From Mycteria americana (taxonomy: Eukaryota; Chordata; Aves; Ciconiiformes; Ciconiidae): 64,000 nucleotides of DNA. A program made the position numbers and the translations under genes. The notes under the pieces are model-generated. The model ran no database searches. It was not told the DNA's origin and saw only the letters and a list, made by a program, of their open reading frames with translations. Positions 14,701-24,496 of the stretch are shown here, one piece after another (position 1 is the stretch's first letter; each line of letters starts with the position of its first letter). Where the stretch lies: contig NC_134367.1 in the NCBI RefSeq assembly GCF_035582795.1, positions 20,378,062 to 20,442,061 of the forward strand, read 5' to 3'.

Positions 14701-15109
14701 TCTTGAGCTCACTTCTGAGCGGCAGCCTGGTATACACCATTTTGCTCTTTCTCTACCGTGACATTACCAGTCAAAGACCAAACAAACCAAACAAAAAGTT
14801 GTGTGAGCTCACGGGTGAGGGTTCTTGTTTTGATTCTACTATTCTGTCAGAGTACAAAGGAGTAGTGGAATCATAAACCTATCTGGCAGAAACTCAATAA
14901 CCATGCGAAAACTTCTTAAACCTTTTATTTAATCTGTTTTACCATGGAGTTGTGGGGTCCGTTTAAAATATCTAGCTTATTTTCCTCATGTTCTAGCAAA
15001 ACAACTTTAAAGACTTACTTCAAGAAAAAGCAGCAAGCAGTTCCATCCCAAGGGCTCTGGCCAACTCATGATCACATTACAGAGAGCAATAAATTTGCTT
15101 TGACTTTAC
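11755..15109 (-). other. Intron between exons 15110-15207 and 11692-11754
   Basis: Inferred from the flanking splice sites. It is AT-rich, with a pyrimidine-rich stretch around 13140-13340, and no recognisable insertion. Confidence 0.6.
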
Positions 15110-15207
15110 CTGATCAATAGGCATCTGTACCAACACATATTTGTTGTCTTGTACTTCTGCTCCTTGAATTTCTTCTCTTGGTTCACTCACTTTAAAGATA
15201 CTTGATG
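15110..15207 (-). CDS. Internal exon of unidentified minus-strand gene
   Basis: This is the best single exon in the window. A 98-nt segment lies between acceptor attagatttcag and donor GATCAG/gtaaag, both close to consensus. Two bases complete the codon split with exon 18242-18395. There follow 32 open codons including KVSEPREEIQGAEVQ and ending LVQMPIDQ, and the exon ends on a codon boundary. The antisense readings are Leu/Cys-rich with early stops, as expected for a non-coding strand. The charged, purine-rich composition fits coding sequence. An ERV-L LTR in the same orientation lies only about 130 bases upstream in the intron. The family is not recognised. Confidence 0.8.
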
Positions 15208-15329
15208 CTGAAATCTAATGAAAAATTTTGCTTTGAAATTCTAGCATGCTCATCAAGTCCTTTAATAAAACTCATTGTCTTCCTTTATTCTGATCTTTCA
15301 ACATTACAATATGAAATCGCATTTGAAAA

Positions 15330-15334
15330 ATACC
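15330..15334. repeat. Target-site duplication, left copy
   Basis: ATACC directly adjoins the end of the solo LTR and matches 15957-15961 on its other side, consistent with the 5-bp duplication made by ERV-L-type integration. Confidence 0.8.
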
Positions 15335-15956
15335 CATCATGGTTTAACCCCAGCCAGCAACTAACCGCTACACAGCCACTCGCTCACTTCCCCCCCCAGC
15401 AGGATGAGGGGAAGAGAACTGGAAGGGGAAAAGTGAGAAAATTTGTGGGTTGAGATAAAAACAGTTTAATAATTGAAATAAAATATAATAATAATTATAA
15501 TAATAATAATAGTAATAATAGTAATAATAATTGTAATGAAAAGGAAAATAGCAAAGAGAGATAAATAAAACCCAAGAAAGATAAGTGATGCAAACGAAAA
15601 CAATTGCTCACCACCAACCAACCAATGCCCAGCCAGCCCCCGAGCAGCGGCCCCCTTGCCCACCTTCCCCCTAGTTTTATTGCTGAGCACGACGTCCTAT
15701 GGTATGGAATATCCCTTTGGCCAGTTGGGGTCAGCTGTCCCAGCCGTGTCCCCTCCCAACTCCTTGTGCACCCCCAGCCTCCTCGCTGGTGGGGTGGGGT
15801 GAGGAGCAGAAAAGGCCTTGACTCTGTGTAAGCACTGCTCAGCAGTAACTAAAACATCCCTGTGTTATCTACACTGTTTCCAGCAAAAATCCAAAACACA
15901 GCCCCATACTAGCTACTATGAAGAAAATTAACTCTGTCCCAGCCAAAACCAGCACA
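15335..15956 (-). mobile_element. Solo ERV-L-like LTR, minus strand
   Basis: This is a complete 622-bp LTR in minus orientation, with its start at 15956 (TGTGCTGG) and its end at 15335. It is flanked by a perfect 5-bp direct repeat ATACC at 15330-15334 and 15957-15961. That is the target-site duplication, so this is an independent insertion later reduced to a solo LTR. It contains an AAT-rich microsatellite and, on its own strand, an ATTAAA signal at 15465-15470. It lies in the intron between the exons at 18242 and 15110, in the same orientation as that gene. Confidence 0.92.
15473..15538. repeat. AAT-rich microsatellite inside the solo LTR
   Basis: Imperfect (AAT/AGT)n lies between the polyadenylation region and the middle of the LTR. 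The LTRs at 9967 and 16195 lack it, so it arose or expanded in this copy or a sub-lineage. Confidence 0.85.
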
Positions 15957-15961
15957 ATACC
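15957..15961. repeat. Target-site duplication, right copy
   Basis: ATACC is the partner of 15330-15334, directly next to the LTR start. Confidence 0.8.
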
Positions 15962-16194
15962 ATGTAACAAAGTACTTCACTTGAATGTCTACTTAGAACT
16001 GAGTGAATTATTTTCTCAGAATAACCTCCTCACCAAAATAATAGAGCTGACTTTAAAGTATGCATTGAATTTTACCAAAAAAAGTTCAGAATTTGAATAC
16101 TGTTTATAGGCTTAACTGGAAGGTAGGGCCCTCCCCCTTGCAAAATATAAGATGATTATATAAAGAGAGATATATTTAAATATATACATATATT

Positions 16195-16795
16195 TGTGGT
16201 GGGTTGACCTTGGCTAGCTGCTAGACCCCCACTCAGCCACTCTCTCACTCCCCCTCCTCAACAGGACAGAGGAAGAAAAGAAGATGGAAAAGCTCATGGG
16301 TTGAGATAAAGGCAGTTCAGTAAGAAAACCAAAAGCTGCACATGGAAGCAAAGTAAAAAGATTAATTTATTCACTATTTGCCATCAGCAGGCAGACAGCC
16401 AGCCAGCTCCTGCAAAGCAGGGCCTCAGTACATGTAGTGGTTGCTTGGGAAGACAGACACCATAACCATGAATGTCTCCACATCTTCTTCCTTCTCCTCT
16501 GCTTTTATTGCTGAGCATGACATCATGTCGTATGGAATATCACTTTGGTCACTTTGGGTCAGCTGTCCTGGCTATGTCCCCTCCCAACCTTTTGCGCACC
16601 CACAGCCTACTGGCCTTTGCAGGGGTGGAAGGGAGTGTTGGAGAGACAGTCTTGACTTGACAGACTGTTCAAGCACTGCTCAACAATAGCCAAAACATCT
16701 GTGTGTTATCAACATTGTTAGCGACAAATGCAAAGCACAGCACCATATGGACTGCTGTGAAGAAAGTTAACTCCATCCCTGCCAGACCCAGTGCA
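16195..16795 (-). mobile_element. ERV-L-like LTR with attached internal region, minus strand
   Basis: About 601 bp, the same family as 15335-15956 but more diverged. In minus orientation it starts TGCACTGG at 16795 and ends near 16195. Its 5' side runs directly into internal sequence through the complement of the purine tract (acctccaccccttattcc), so it is a 3' LTR. The ATTAAA seen in the sister copies appears mutated here. It lies in the same intron as the solo LTR, 238 bases away and in the same orientation. Confidence 0.85.
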
Positions 16796-17046
16796 ACCTC
16801 CACCCCTTATTCCATACCATTTGTGTCATGTTGAAATCCCACATTATCTTACACATCTAAGTATTCTATCTATTCTGTTTCTTATTCCTGAAATCCCCTC
16901 TTACCAACACTTAAAACATACACTACATACTTAAACCATCTTTACATCTAACATCCTTAGATGTTAGATTATATAAACATCAAGGTTTATACATCCTTAT
17001 TAACCACTATCCCCTGTCCTTTAACATATAGATAGATATTATTCCT

Positions 17047-17241
17047 TCATTCCATGGGCCTTCCCCCAAAAAATGTGCGTAACAGCAGGTGAGGACTTGA
17101 GTCCCATATGTCAAAATGATCTCTCAGGACAGGAGAAGCAACATGTTGCATGTCAAGACTAGCATGGATTGGGTCATCACTGCATTTATCTGGTTCCTTG
17201 TGAAGCTCATTCTTCATCAGTTCAGGTAGGTCCTGCTGCAT
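17047..17241 (-). pseudogene. ERV-L-like short coding relic 3' of the integrase
   Basis: A 64-codon frame ends HLLLRTFFGGRPME. Its middle (LDMQHVASPVLRDH) matches a broken copy in the 9.4-kb fragment (MQHTTSPVLSDHH), which shows it is element sequence and not a host gene. The function in the parent element is unclear. Confidence 0.55.
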
Positions 17242-17403
17242 TAGTTCCTACAACACATAATTTAAATCATGGATTATTTCCCCCCAGGGTTAAATATCCT
17301 TGAGATATACCCTATTCTTCCACATTACCCAACAAGCCTACCCAGGTGCTTGAGCAAAGACAATCCAAGAAATGGGTTTGCCTTTTCCCAAGGGAGGAGC
17401 AAC

Positions 17404-17679
17404 TCACACTGCCTTTCCAAGCAACTTTCCAGTGTGCATTATGGGAACCTTATCTCCTCCCACAGTATGTAGAGGCTTTGTTTGGGCAGGATGAGGACAG
17501 TTAGCTGATCCTCTGGTGTTAACCAACCAAGTGGCTTCTGGTAAATTCACATACCAGTATTTCCATGCCCCAGCACCCAACACTCTCAGCAATCTGTAGC
17601 AGTCCATTACACCGTTCAATCTTTCCGGAGGCTTGCAGGTGATAAGGGATATGATATTGTAAATATTAAAAATTTCCAA
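17404..17679 (-). pseudogene. ERV-L-like integrase C-terminal relic
   Basis: An open frame of 91 codons carries the end of an endogenous retroviral integrase. The motif LPEATWLVNTRG and the following GDKVPIMH are typical of the C-terminal part of avian ERV-L pol. Its start lies inside the domain and the catalytic core is missing. The frame stops just after the VPIMH-GKLLGKAV stretch, so the continuing similarity downstream is broken. It is a remnant with no expected activity. Confidence 0.7.
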
Positions 17680-18241
17680 ACATTCTGAAAACGCATTAAT
17701 AAGTGGAAGGAGGAAAAGAAGTACTTCAAGAAAAATTGAAATTTGGGAAAATTAAGAATAGCAAAATTATTATTAAATATATTTATGGAACACAAAGTTT
17801 ATGTTCTCTACCTTCTAATAACATCAGATACTTCTGGTATTCGAAGTGGAGTTGTGCCATACAGTGTGGTACTAGGTATATTCCTTCCATGAATATATTT
17901 CTACAAAAAGGAGGTTATATATACTATTTCTGAGATCTATAGAGATCCAACTCTATAGCATATACAGAAAAAATATTTCTAGATTAAAATTTTAGGATTA
18001 GAAGAGATTATCCCTGTATCTAAACATTATTTCCTATACAGGTTCATTAAACTGCAGTTAACATTGTCCTAAAAAGAATTCACAGTTCTCCCTTATTCTG
18101 CCATCCCAAATACTTGGGTATTTGTGTAAGATGGAGAGTAACTCTGACAGAAAAGACTGAATAATATTCATTCCACAATGCTTTACCTCAGAATGTATTT
18201 ATATTGCCTTAAGTCATCACCTATATGTTATCTTGGGTTAC

Positions 18242-18395
18242 CTTTAGCAAATGCTGGATCTGAAGTCCTCTCAGGACTTGCCTTCTTGCTTGTTCCATAA
18301 AAATCTGTGTTTGATTTTTCATCTGGTATTTTTTCATTTTTAATGGATTTTCCTGGAGGTCTGCTGGAGGATTCCCTGGTGCTTGGCTTTGCTGA
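18242..18395 (-). CDS. Internal exon of unidentified minus-strand gene, disordered segment
   Basis: The exon is 154 nt, with a strong acceptor (ctgtttatgtttcactag) and donor GCTAAAG/gtaacc. It begins on a codon boundary and ends one base into a codon, giving 51 open codons. The peptide begins SAKPSTRESSSRPPGKS and ends TSDPAFAK. It is dominated by Ser, Lys, Pro and Glu, which suggests an unstructured linker. The leftover G joins CA at the start of exon 15110-15207 to make an alanine codon, so the frame continues. The other minus frame is also partly open, but the plus strand meets a stop after 16 codons. The function is unknown. Confidence 0.75.
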
Positions 18396-18924
18396 CTAGT
18401 GAAACATAAACAGAGAATGTCAAAATGGAGACTAAACAGTTTTGATATATTGATAATTATGCCAAAATAATTTGTTTCCAGTTGTGAGTATTTAGTGTAA
18501 CCAATACCAATGTTCAGATTTATTACATCCATAATCTGTTTTACTTTAGTTTCTTAAGTTCTTTTGACTTTGCAAAAGTGAGAAAGCAACTGCAGCTCTT
18601 CTGCGTATATTTCTGTTACAGTGTAAAATCAGCAACTGCAGCTAGAATACATGGATTTCATTAGGAAATGTTAGACTATTTTAGTACATTTTAAAAATCT
18701 GTAAGGGATCTTTTTACAAAACTACAATGCATGATGTGATCTCAACTGTTCCTACAATTTCAAAGAGCAAGCCATTAACAATTCGTCATCACTCCTCTTA
18801 AAATGTAGGTAACATACTGATTACATAGTATTTTTACATGCTATTCAGTTGGAAGTGATCTAGTTTAAAAGGACATCATAGCCAGTATGTTCTCAAATTC
18901 TCATTGTGGCCCTACTTCTCTCAC

Positions 18925-19002
18925 CAGCAAGGGGTTATTCTCCTTCTGGGTTCCAGTTCCCACTTCTTGAACGATTTCAGGCCTTGCACAATAGTACGCA
19001 TC
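18925..19002 (-). CDS. Internal exon of unidentified minus-strand gene
   Basis: The segment is 78 nt, exactly 26 codons, between an acceptor ending gattgtttacag and a donor TTGCTG/gtgaga. The peptide starts DAYYCARPEIVQEVG and ends ENNPLL. Both boundaries fall between codons, which matches the exons on either side (20266-20339 and 18242-18395). The coding strand is purine-rich, as is usual for exons. The family is not recognised. The opposite strand also has a polypyrimidine-rich acceptor at 18924 and about 46 open codons, so a plus-strand exon is the main alternative. I prefer minus because of phase continuity with three further exons. Confidence 0.6.
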
Positions 19003-19110
19003 CTGTAAACAATCCTGAATCCTTACATTTTCCTTTTACTGCAAGGCTTGCTGTGACTGGACTTTGATTCATTGTTACGAATTCAGGAGCTGTATCAGGC
19101 CAGGATTTGG

Positions 19111-19158
19111 ATTTAATGTCAAGTTTACAAGTATTTTTTAATGTCAAGTTTACAAGGA
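19111..19158. repeat. Short direct repeat TTTAATGTCAAGTTTACAAG
   Basis: Two nearly adjacent copies of about 20 bases lie in the intron upstream of exon 18925-19002. Confidence 0.85.
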
Positions 19159-19842
19159 TTACAAGTAGCCAAAGCTTGTGTGACATCATTGCAGTGTTAT
19201 TTCTAGTATTACGATTAACGCATATGGAACTGTCATAGATATAACATATCTGCCATATTACTAGCAGAAAACAAGAGAGAAAAAAAATTAAGAAAAAGCC
19301 AAATGCACAACACAAAAACTGTTGGATATAAAAATCCCATTGAAGGTAAAATATAAACTGATTTTAGACATGAAAATATATTTTTATTTTCATAATGTGA
19401 TCTTTCACGTGAAGAGAGACATTAAAGAATGTAGCTGTGAATTTAGGCAAGATACAAAAAAGAAGGATTATAATAAAAGCCTATAAAATAATAAGTGGAG
19501 TACAGATGGCATTCACCTTAATTCCAGAACAGCAGAATAGCCAATAAAATTACAACATTGATAGAAACAAATGTAAATTTTATTACATGACAGACAGTCT
19601 CCATGTAGTTCTTACTGTCGAAACAACGAATATATGTCAGTAACATTTAGAGAACGGTTACATTTATGCACAGTTACATTAACCTATAAACTATAAAATT
19701 TATGTGATAAATCCAGCATAGAAATCAAACCTTGACTGACAACATTAAAGGCAAATTCCTTTATAAGTAGTACTGAGCTCCCTCCACAATTACCCAGCTC
19801 TAACAAGATGAGGGTAAAACAGTTCTCAGGCTCAAATACTCT

Positions 19843-19935
19843 ATGGCCTTGTCACTGATCACTGAAGTGCATGCTGTAGGTTTGAAACCCATCAAGCTAA
19901 GAAAAGATTATGCACTCAGGACTCCCATTTTCCAG
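19843..19935 (+). CDS. Candidate first coding exon, plus strand
   Basis: From an ATG, 31 codons run open (MALSLITEVHAVGLKPIKLR, then KDYALRTPIFQ) to a consensus donor, TTTCCAG/gtaagt, on a codon boundary. No initiation context or promoter was established. It lies in the intron between minus-strand exons 20266-20339 and 18925-19002, so it would be a nested antisense gene. The next plausible plus-strand exon, 24380-24496, has an open frame starting on a codon boundary. Chance is a serious alternative; the perfect donor is the main support. Confidence 0.25.
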
Positions 19936-20265
19936 GTAAGTCCTTAGACAGCTAAATAGTTTATGAAAATTACTTCTCTATTCCATCTGCACCCCTTTCC
20001 CTGTGTTTTCTAAAAGAGAAGAGTCATCCAGTTCCCTGTACCCAGATGGTAACAGGGACACAGACTCTGAAGGAAGTATTAGACCATGAATCTCCATTTC
20101 TAAGAAGGGACTATTTAGGTTTCATGTCAGCAGCTAACTCCATGAAAGTAACAATATTTCCAATATACCCCTTTTATTAGCATTCTCTGCTAGCTGGTTT
20201 ACACAATGCTCATGATGTGTCAGCTATTGTAAGTCCCATTATGCAATGCCCAAAAACTTCCTTAC

Positions 20266-20339
20266 ATGTCCTTCTTCAGCAATAGCTGCACTGGTTGCAG
20301 TGGATAATCCTTCACTCCAAAAAAGCAATTCTAATAAAA
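20266..20339 (-). CDS. Internal exon of unidentified minus-strand gene
   Basis: This 74-nt segment follows a good minus-strand acceptor (tagtttttgtcacag) and ends at GGACAT followed by gtaagg. It takes two bases of a split codon, then 24 open codons beginning LLELLFWSEGLSTATS and ending IAEEGH, and stops on a codon boundary. The next exon at 18925-19002 also starts on a codon boundary, so the two join without a shift. The first half is hydrophobic, as in a helical repeat, and the end is charged. The family is not recognised. Caution: the plus strand of the same segment also follows a strong acceptor and reads IAALVAVDNPSLQ before a stop, so the strand is inferred mainly from phase agreement with the exons downstream. 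Confidence 0.5.
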
Positions 20340-21232
20340 CTGTGACAAAAACTAGCTAAGTTAATCGAGCCCACTCTGAATGAAAAAACCCTCAGCCAGT
20401 AGAGCTAAGACAGTAACTCATTCGGGAGCACAAAGCAGCAGCAGGAGCAGGCTGGAGGTAGCAGCCTCTTCAGTGGCATTGCTACAGACAGAGAATGACT
20501 AATGCTCTGACCTAGGTGTGTGTTCCAGCTTCAAAGCCAGGTCCAGATGTGTTTACTGGCTGTATCCCAGCTCCATGCTACCAGATGATCCAGACACATG
20601 TAATCTCAAAAATATATGTACACCTTGCCCTGGTTTCCTTATGAAAGGGGACTGCACACACTCAGTTTAGACGACAACCAGCTGATCAAGATGCACAGCA
20701 GATCATCTGTATCCACTATTTAGATGCAGCATCTCAAGTCTAGCTCTTCTCAGTGAGCAAAGAAACTATAACAAGCATTTTTAAATTTAATTCCAATATA
20801 TGGGCCCCCAAATCTATTTGTTTTCTTGATTTGCATTGTAGTGTCTAAATCTCTGAGTTTGTGCCAAAGTCTTTTCTATAAAACTCATTATATCTGTAGG
20901 AAAGCAGCCCAGAAACTTCATCATCAGGGTGTTTTAGTCATGACTTGCTCACAAGCCTAACAAGAAATCTAAAAGAGGAAGAATCACCTTTTCCCCTAGC
21001 CTGAAACACTCTCAATGAATGAAATAATAAAATCTTTTTTATCTTCTGAAAATGAATACTAAATCACATACTCTTCTAGTGCAGATCAGACAAGTAATAA
21101 ATTCAACATGAGAAAACTAAGCAGTATGAGGACTTGGACATGGGGATAAATGTAAAAATAATATGAAAAATACACTCAGTAAGATACTTTCAAGTTTAAA
21201 ACATATACACATATTTTTATAACTGTCTACAT

Positions 21233-21238
21233 TTTATT
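21233..21238 (-). terminator. AATAAA polyadenylation signal candidate
   Basis: On the minus strand the sequence reads AAGTAAATAAAATG and is followed within 40 bases by a TG-rich stretch. It would serve the possible last exon at 21416-21486. AATAAA is common by chance in AT-rich DNA. Confidence 0.22.
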
Positions 21239-21415
21239 TACTTAAAATGCAAATATTTCAATCCACACAATCTGCATTCAAGCATAAATTACAATAGTTC
21301 CATTATCTTGCCAATTATTACTGTAACAGTACAATATTCACAATTTTGACAATATCTTTTATATAAAATACCTGAAACATACCATAGCAACATCTTTAAA
21401 ATGTATATTTAAAAC

Positions 21416-21486
21416 TCATGTTTTAAGTTCCTCTTGCTTTTTTTTTCTTAGGTCTTCTGGAAGATGCTTGTGATTCACCCTATATG
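21416..21486 (-). CDS. Possible alternative last exon, minus strand
   Basis: After acceptor gattatttcccttttag there are two bases of a split codon and 22 codons (YRVNHKHLPEDLRKKKQEEL, then KT), ending at TGA. The starting phase equals that of exon 20266-20339, so both could splice from the same upstream exon. An AATAAA lies about 180 bases downstream. This suggests a shorter transcript that ends here. The weakness is that the Lys run is the complement of a long T-tract. On the plus strand that T-tract makes an even better acceptor (ctttttttttcttag), so this may be a plus-strand splice site or chance. Confidence 0.25.
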
Positions 21487-24379
21487 CTAAAAGGGAAATA
21501 ATCAGTAATATGTCAATTTTGAATGAAAAGTATTACAATGAAGGTCCATTCTTTTTCTTTTTTTTTTTAAACAAAAGTAACAATATTAATAAAGTCTTCC
21601 TTTCACCCACTGAGCAGTTTCAGCAAGGAGAAAGTATTTATAACACAATAAGAGATTGTATTTAAATGGTAATACTTTTAGATGCACTTCAATGGTTTAC
21701 TTTCTATACAAACTATTTTCCCCTACAGGTGGAATGCAGTAAGGAACTACTAAGTGATTAGTTTTCAAAGTTAAGAAACAGATATATTAACTGTATCAGA
21801 AAGACATTAGCCAAGTAACCATCCTGAAAGCAATGTGTCTTTACAGACTCTTACTGCAACAAAAAATCCCATTAGCTAGTATTTTCTGATTTCCTTAGGA
21901 GTCAAAGCAGAAAAAGGATATATTCAGATCATTCATTTGCAAGGTTGAGGCTTTTAATCTTAACTATTGGATACAAGAGAAAATAATGAATTTTGATCTT
22001 CAGTGATAACCCTAAATCCTACTCATCACAATCTGAATTATTGCTGAATATTATAAAGTTGACGCAGTTATAAAATTATTATGAGCAGCTGTACAAGATT
22101 TGCTTCATTTCTTTCCCAGTACCATAATTTTTTGAGTAAAAGTCCTCCCATAAAACAGCCAGCATAATTTTACCAAAGCAGTGGTAGTAAAATACTGTCA
22201 ATGTGATTAAACTGTTGTCTTTTACAGTAAAATTTTGAAGAAATCAAAGAAATTTCAATTACATCAGCAGGATGTCTTGTGAAGTACCTAGACACTGCTG
22301 TGAAACATTTTCATAAAGTATTTAGACATTGGTAAATGGTGTGAAATCATCAAGTTACTTGATTTAGAGCTGTAAAAGACTTCCAAATGGTAGTCACTTC
22401 TGCCTGCCATAAGTCTTGTCCAGATTTATATTCCTTATGTACAAGTAAGAGGCTGAAGTGTTACAGTGCAAATCACCTTGAATTATCAATATTCAATAAT
22501 TATGTGAATTCATTTCATAGACTCATAAACTAGACATCAGTTTTAAAATAGACTCAACTGATACTTAAGACAGTTGGATAAAAATACTGTTATAATAAAA
22601 ATCAGATTATTTATGCATTAGTTCTAAAACCAGAGGAATAAAATTAACTTATAAGCAGTTTTAAATCCAACTCTAAGCACTGTAAATCATAATGCATTTT
22701 ATAGTTATTCAATTCAAGTAAGCACTAACAATAAGTAATGATGTTTATGCAGTCCATTTTTTATACTACAGGTATCTGTGTTTAATTTTATTAGTACTTA
22801 TATTTTCTGTGGAACTCTCATTCTTCAGGAAGCTGGTTTTGGAACCAGAAGAAGACATGATATTGTAATGGTATCATGAATAGCTCATGGAAGTACATTA
22901 AGAAAGATTGGGAAGATACATAAATAAAAGAATATATTTTGTCCTTTTTCCATTAATTTAAGCAGTTCACAAATTTAGAAATTTATTTGTTAGATGATTC
23001 ATTATTTGCAATATGATCAATTACCATATCAATAACAGAATACTGTAAAAACAAACTTGACTTTCCAAATAAAAAATATTAGCAGACCTAGCAAGAATTA
23101 TTACTCACAAATGGAAAGTTTAGCAGGCTGAGCAAAAATGCCAAACACATCAAATTAAAAATCCAATCAAACTATAAAGGTAAAACATATGCCAACCACA
23201 AAGATATCTGCTCTCAGTAACTGTGAAAGCAGTAACAATATTATGCCAAATCATACTACAGAAGGAATGCAAGACCATGCAGGTAATAAAAATAATTTTG
23301 CAAAAGGCAAAAGAGTGTTGCTCTGCATAAAATAAAAAACCTGCCTGAACAAAGCTTTCAAGCAGAAAGGTAGTGGTAAGTTGGAATGTGAGTTCATTGA
23401 TACATCATAACTGTAAGTCTTAATCTTTTAGAAAAATATAACAGAAGATCTCAATAGGAAATACAACAGCCAAACCAAATAGTTTTGAAGAACCATTAGT
23501 CAGCCTGGCCTGAAGGCTCCTCTGTAATGGCCTACCAAAAACACAACTAAGTGGATCCATGTCTGATCCAAGAAATCTAGTGGCTTTATTAGATTCATTT
23601 CTGTTTGACTGGTATCACATATTTTTCTTTTTTGGGATTCCATTTGATTTATTTTATTTCAAGGTGCTGAAACCCCAAACTGGATTTATCAGTGTTGGCA
23701 GTCCAATGGATGGGTTATCAAAGTAGATCCTCCAGATTGTCTCCAAATCTGTTTTAACTCCTTTCACAAGTGTAGGGTCACCTTTATACTAGATATTCAA
23801 TACAGATGTGCAATATGACAGCAAAGATAGAACCCAGGGAAATCAGTGTCTTTGACCGTAAAGGCTCTTGAAAAGTTGAGAACATTTCCATTATTTATCT
23901 GGGAAGATAAACAAGCTATCCACGGTAGGATTCCAGCTCTGTTCATTTGGACTATCTGTTAAAAATAAGCCAGTTTCCTAAAGATTTTGGTTCATCTACT
24001 TTCATGCTATCTCCCAGATGTAAATTTTGTAGTAGTCAGTGCTGGTTTGGTTCCTCTTGGAGGAAAAGTGAGAGGGGGTTGATAATTGTCAGCTGCTGCA
24101 GTTAGTTAAGGTTGTTTGTAAATCCTGGTTGATGTAAACAAGTAATTACATTCATGTCTCAGTCTCCCATCCATGATAAACTAACAATTTCTGAAAAATC
24201 TGAACCCTTTTGTGTACCTTAAAAAGTTAGTGTTTTAGGAAAAAAAAAGATGATCTTGACAGTTGCACCACAAGTGAATAAGGACAATACCTTCTCAATG
24301 AGTATAAAACACTGTTGTCTTCTCTCATCTCACATTAAAAAGCTTTCAAAGGCTAACTTAGTGAGTGTGCCTGTTTCAG

Positions 24380-24496
24380 ACCTACCTCCACCCCAACACT
24401 TACAAAGGATGTGTGCCAGACTACTGGAACCACCAATACTGGACCTCTTCATCCACTGTCTCAAAGATGACTGCGTTCACGAAGAATCTACAACAG
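24380..24496 (+). CDS. Candidate internal exon, plus strand
   Basis: A 117-nt segment between a strong acceptor (gtgtgcctgtttcag) and donor CAACAG/gtagat. Two plus frames are open throughout. One (39 codons, TYLHPNTYKGCVPDYWNHQY onward) starts on a codon boundary and would follow the candidate exon 19843-19935. The other (LPPPQHLQRMCARLLEPPIL onward) needs a split first codon and is part of an 85-codon frame starting at 24250. The minus strand also offers an acceptor and about 21 open codons. The low stop density in all frames makes the coding strand and frame uncertain. No family is recognised. Confidence 0.25.

Larger units (their letters stand above)
16796..17690 (-). mobile_element. ERV-L-like internal region, 3' part, minus strand
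   Basis: Internal provirus sequence adjoins the LTR at 16195-16795. Reading on the minus strand, it holds an integrase-end relic at about 17404-17679, then a second short relic at 17047-17241, an untranslated stretch, and the purine tract next to the LTR. The rest of pol, gag and the 5' LTR are absent. The upstream end near 17690 is approximate. Confidence 0.8.
15208..18241 (-). other. Intron between exons 18242-18395 and 15110-15207
   Basis: A 3.0-kb intron, more than half of it ERV-L-like sequence (15335-15956 and 16195-17690), all in the orientation of the gene. The remainder is AT-rich. Confidence 0.6.
19003..20265 (-). other. Intron between exons 20266-20339 and 18925-19002
   Basis: Holds a short direct repeat at 19111 and the candidate plus-strand ATG segment 19843-19935. 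The intervening 529-base intron 18396-18924 holds nothing recognised. Confidence 0.45.

Noticed and set aside
15466..15690. Minus frame with Ile-rich run
   Set aside because: It is a translation of the AAT microsatellite inside the solo LTR.
15335..16795. The two minus-strand LTRs as a 5'/3' pair of one provirus
   Set aside because: The left LTR has its own perfect target duplication, and the internal sequence lies outside the pair, on the right of the second LTR.
20950..21000. 13-nt or 48-nt minus-strand micro-exon, and a 19-nt one at about 23106-23124
   Set aside because: They could be arranged to link 35730 to 20266 by phase, but such short segments between AG and GT occur often by chance in this AT-rich sequence.
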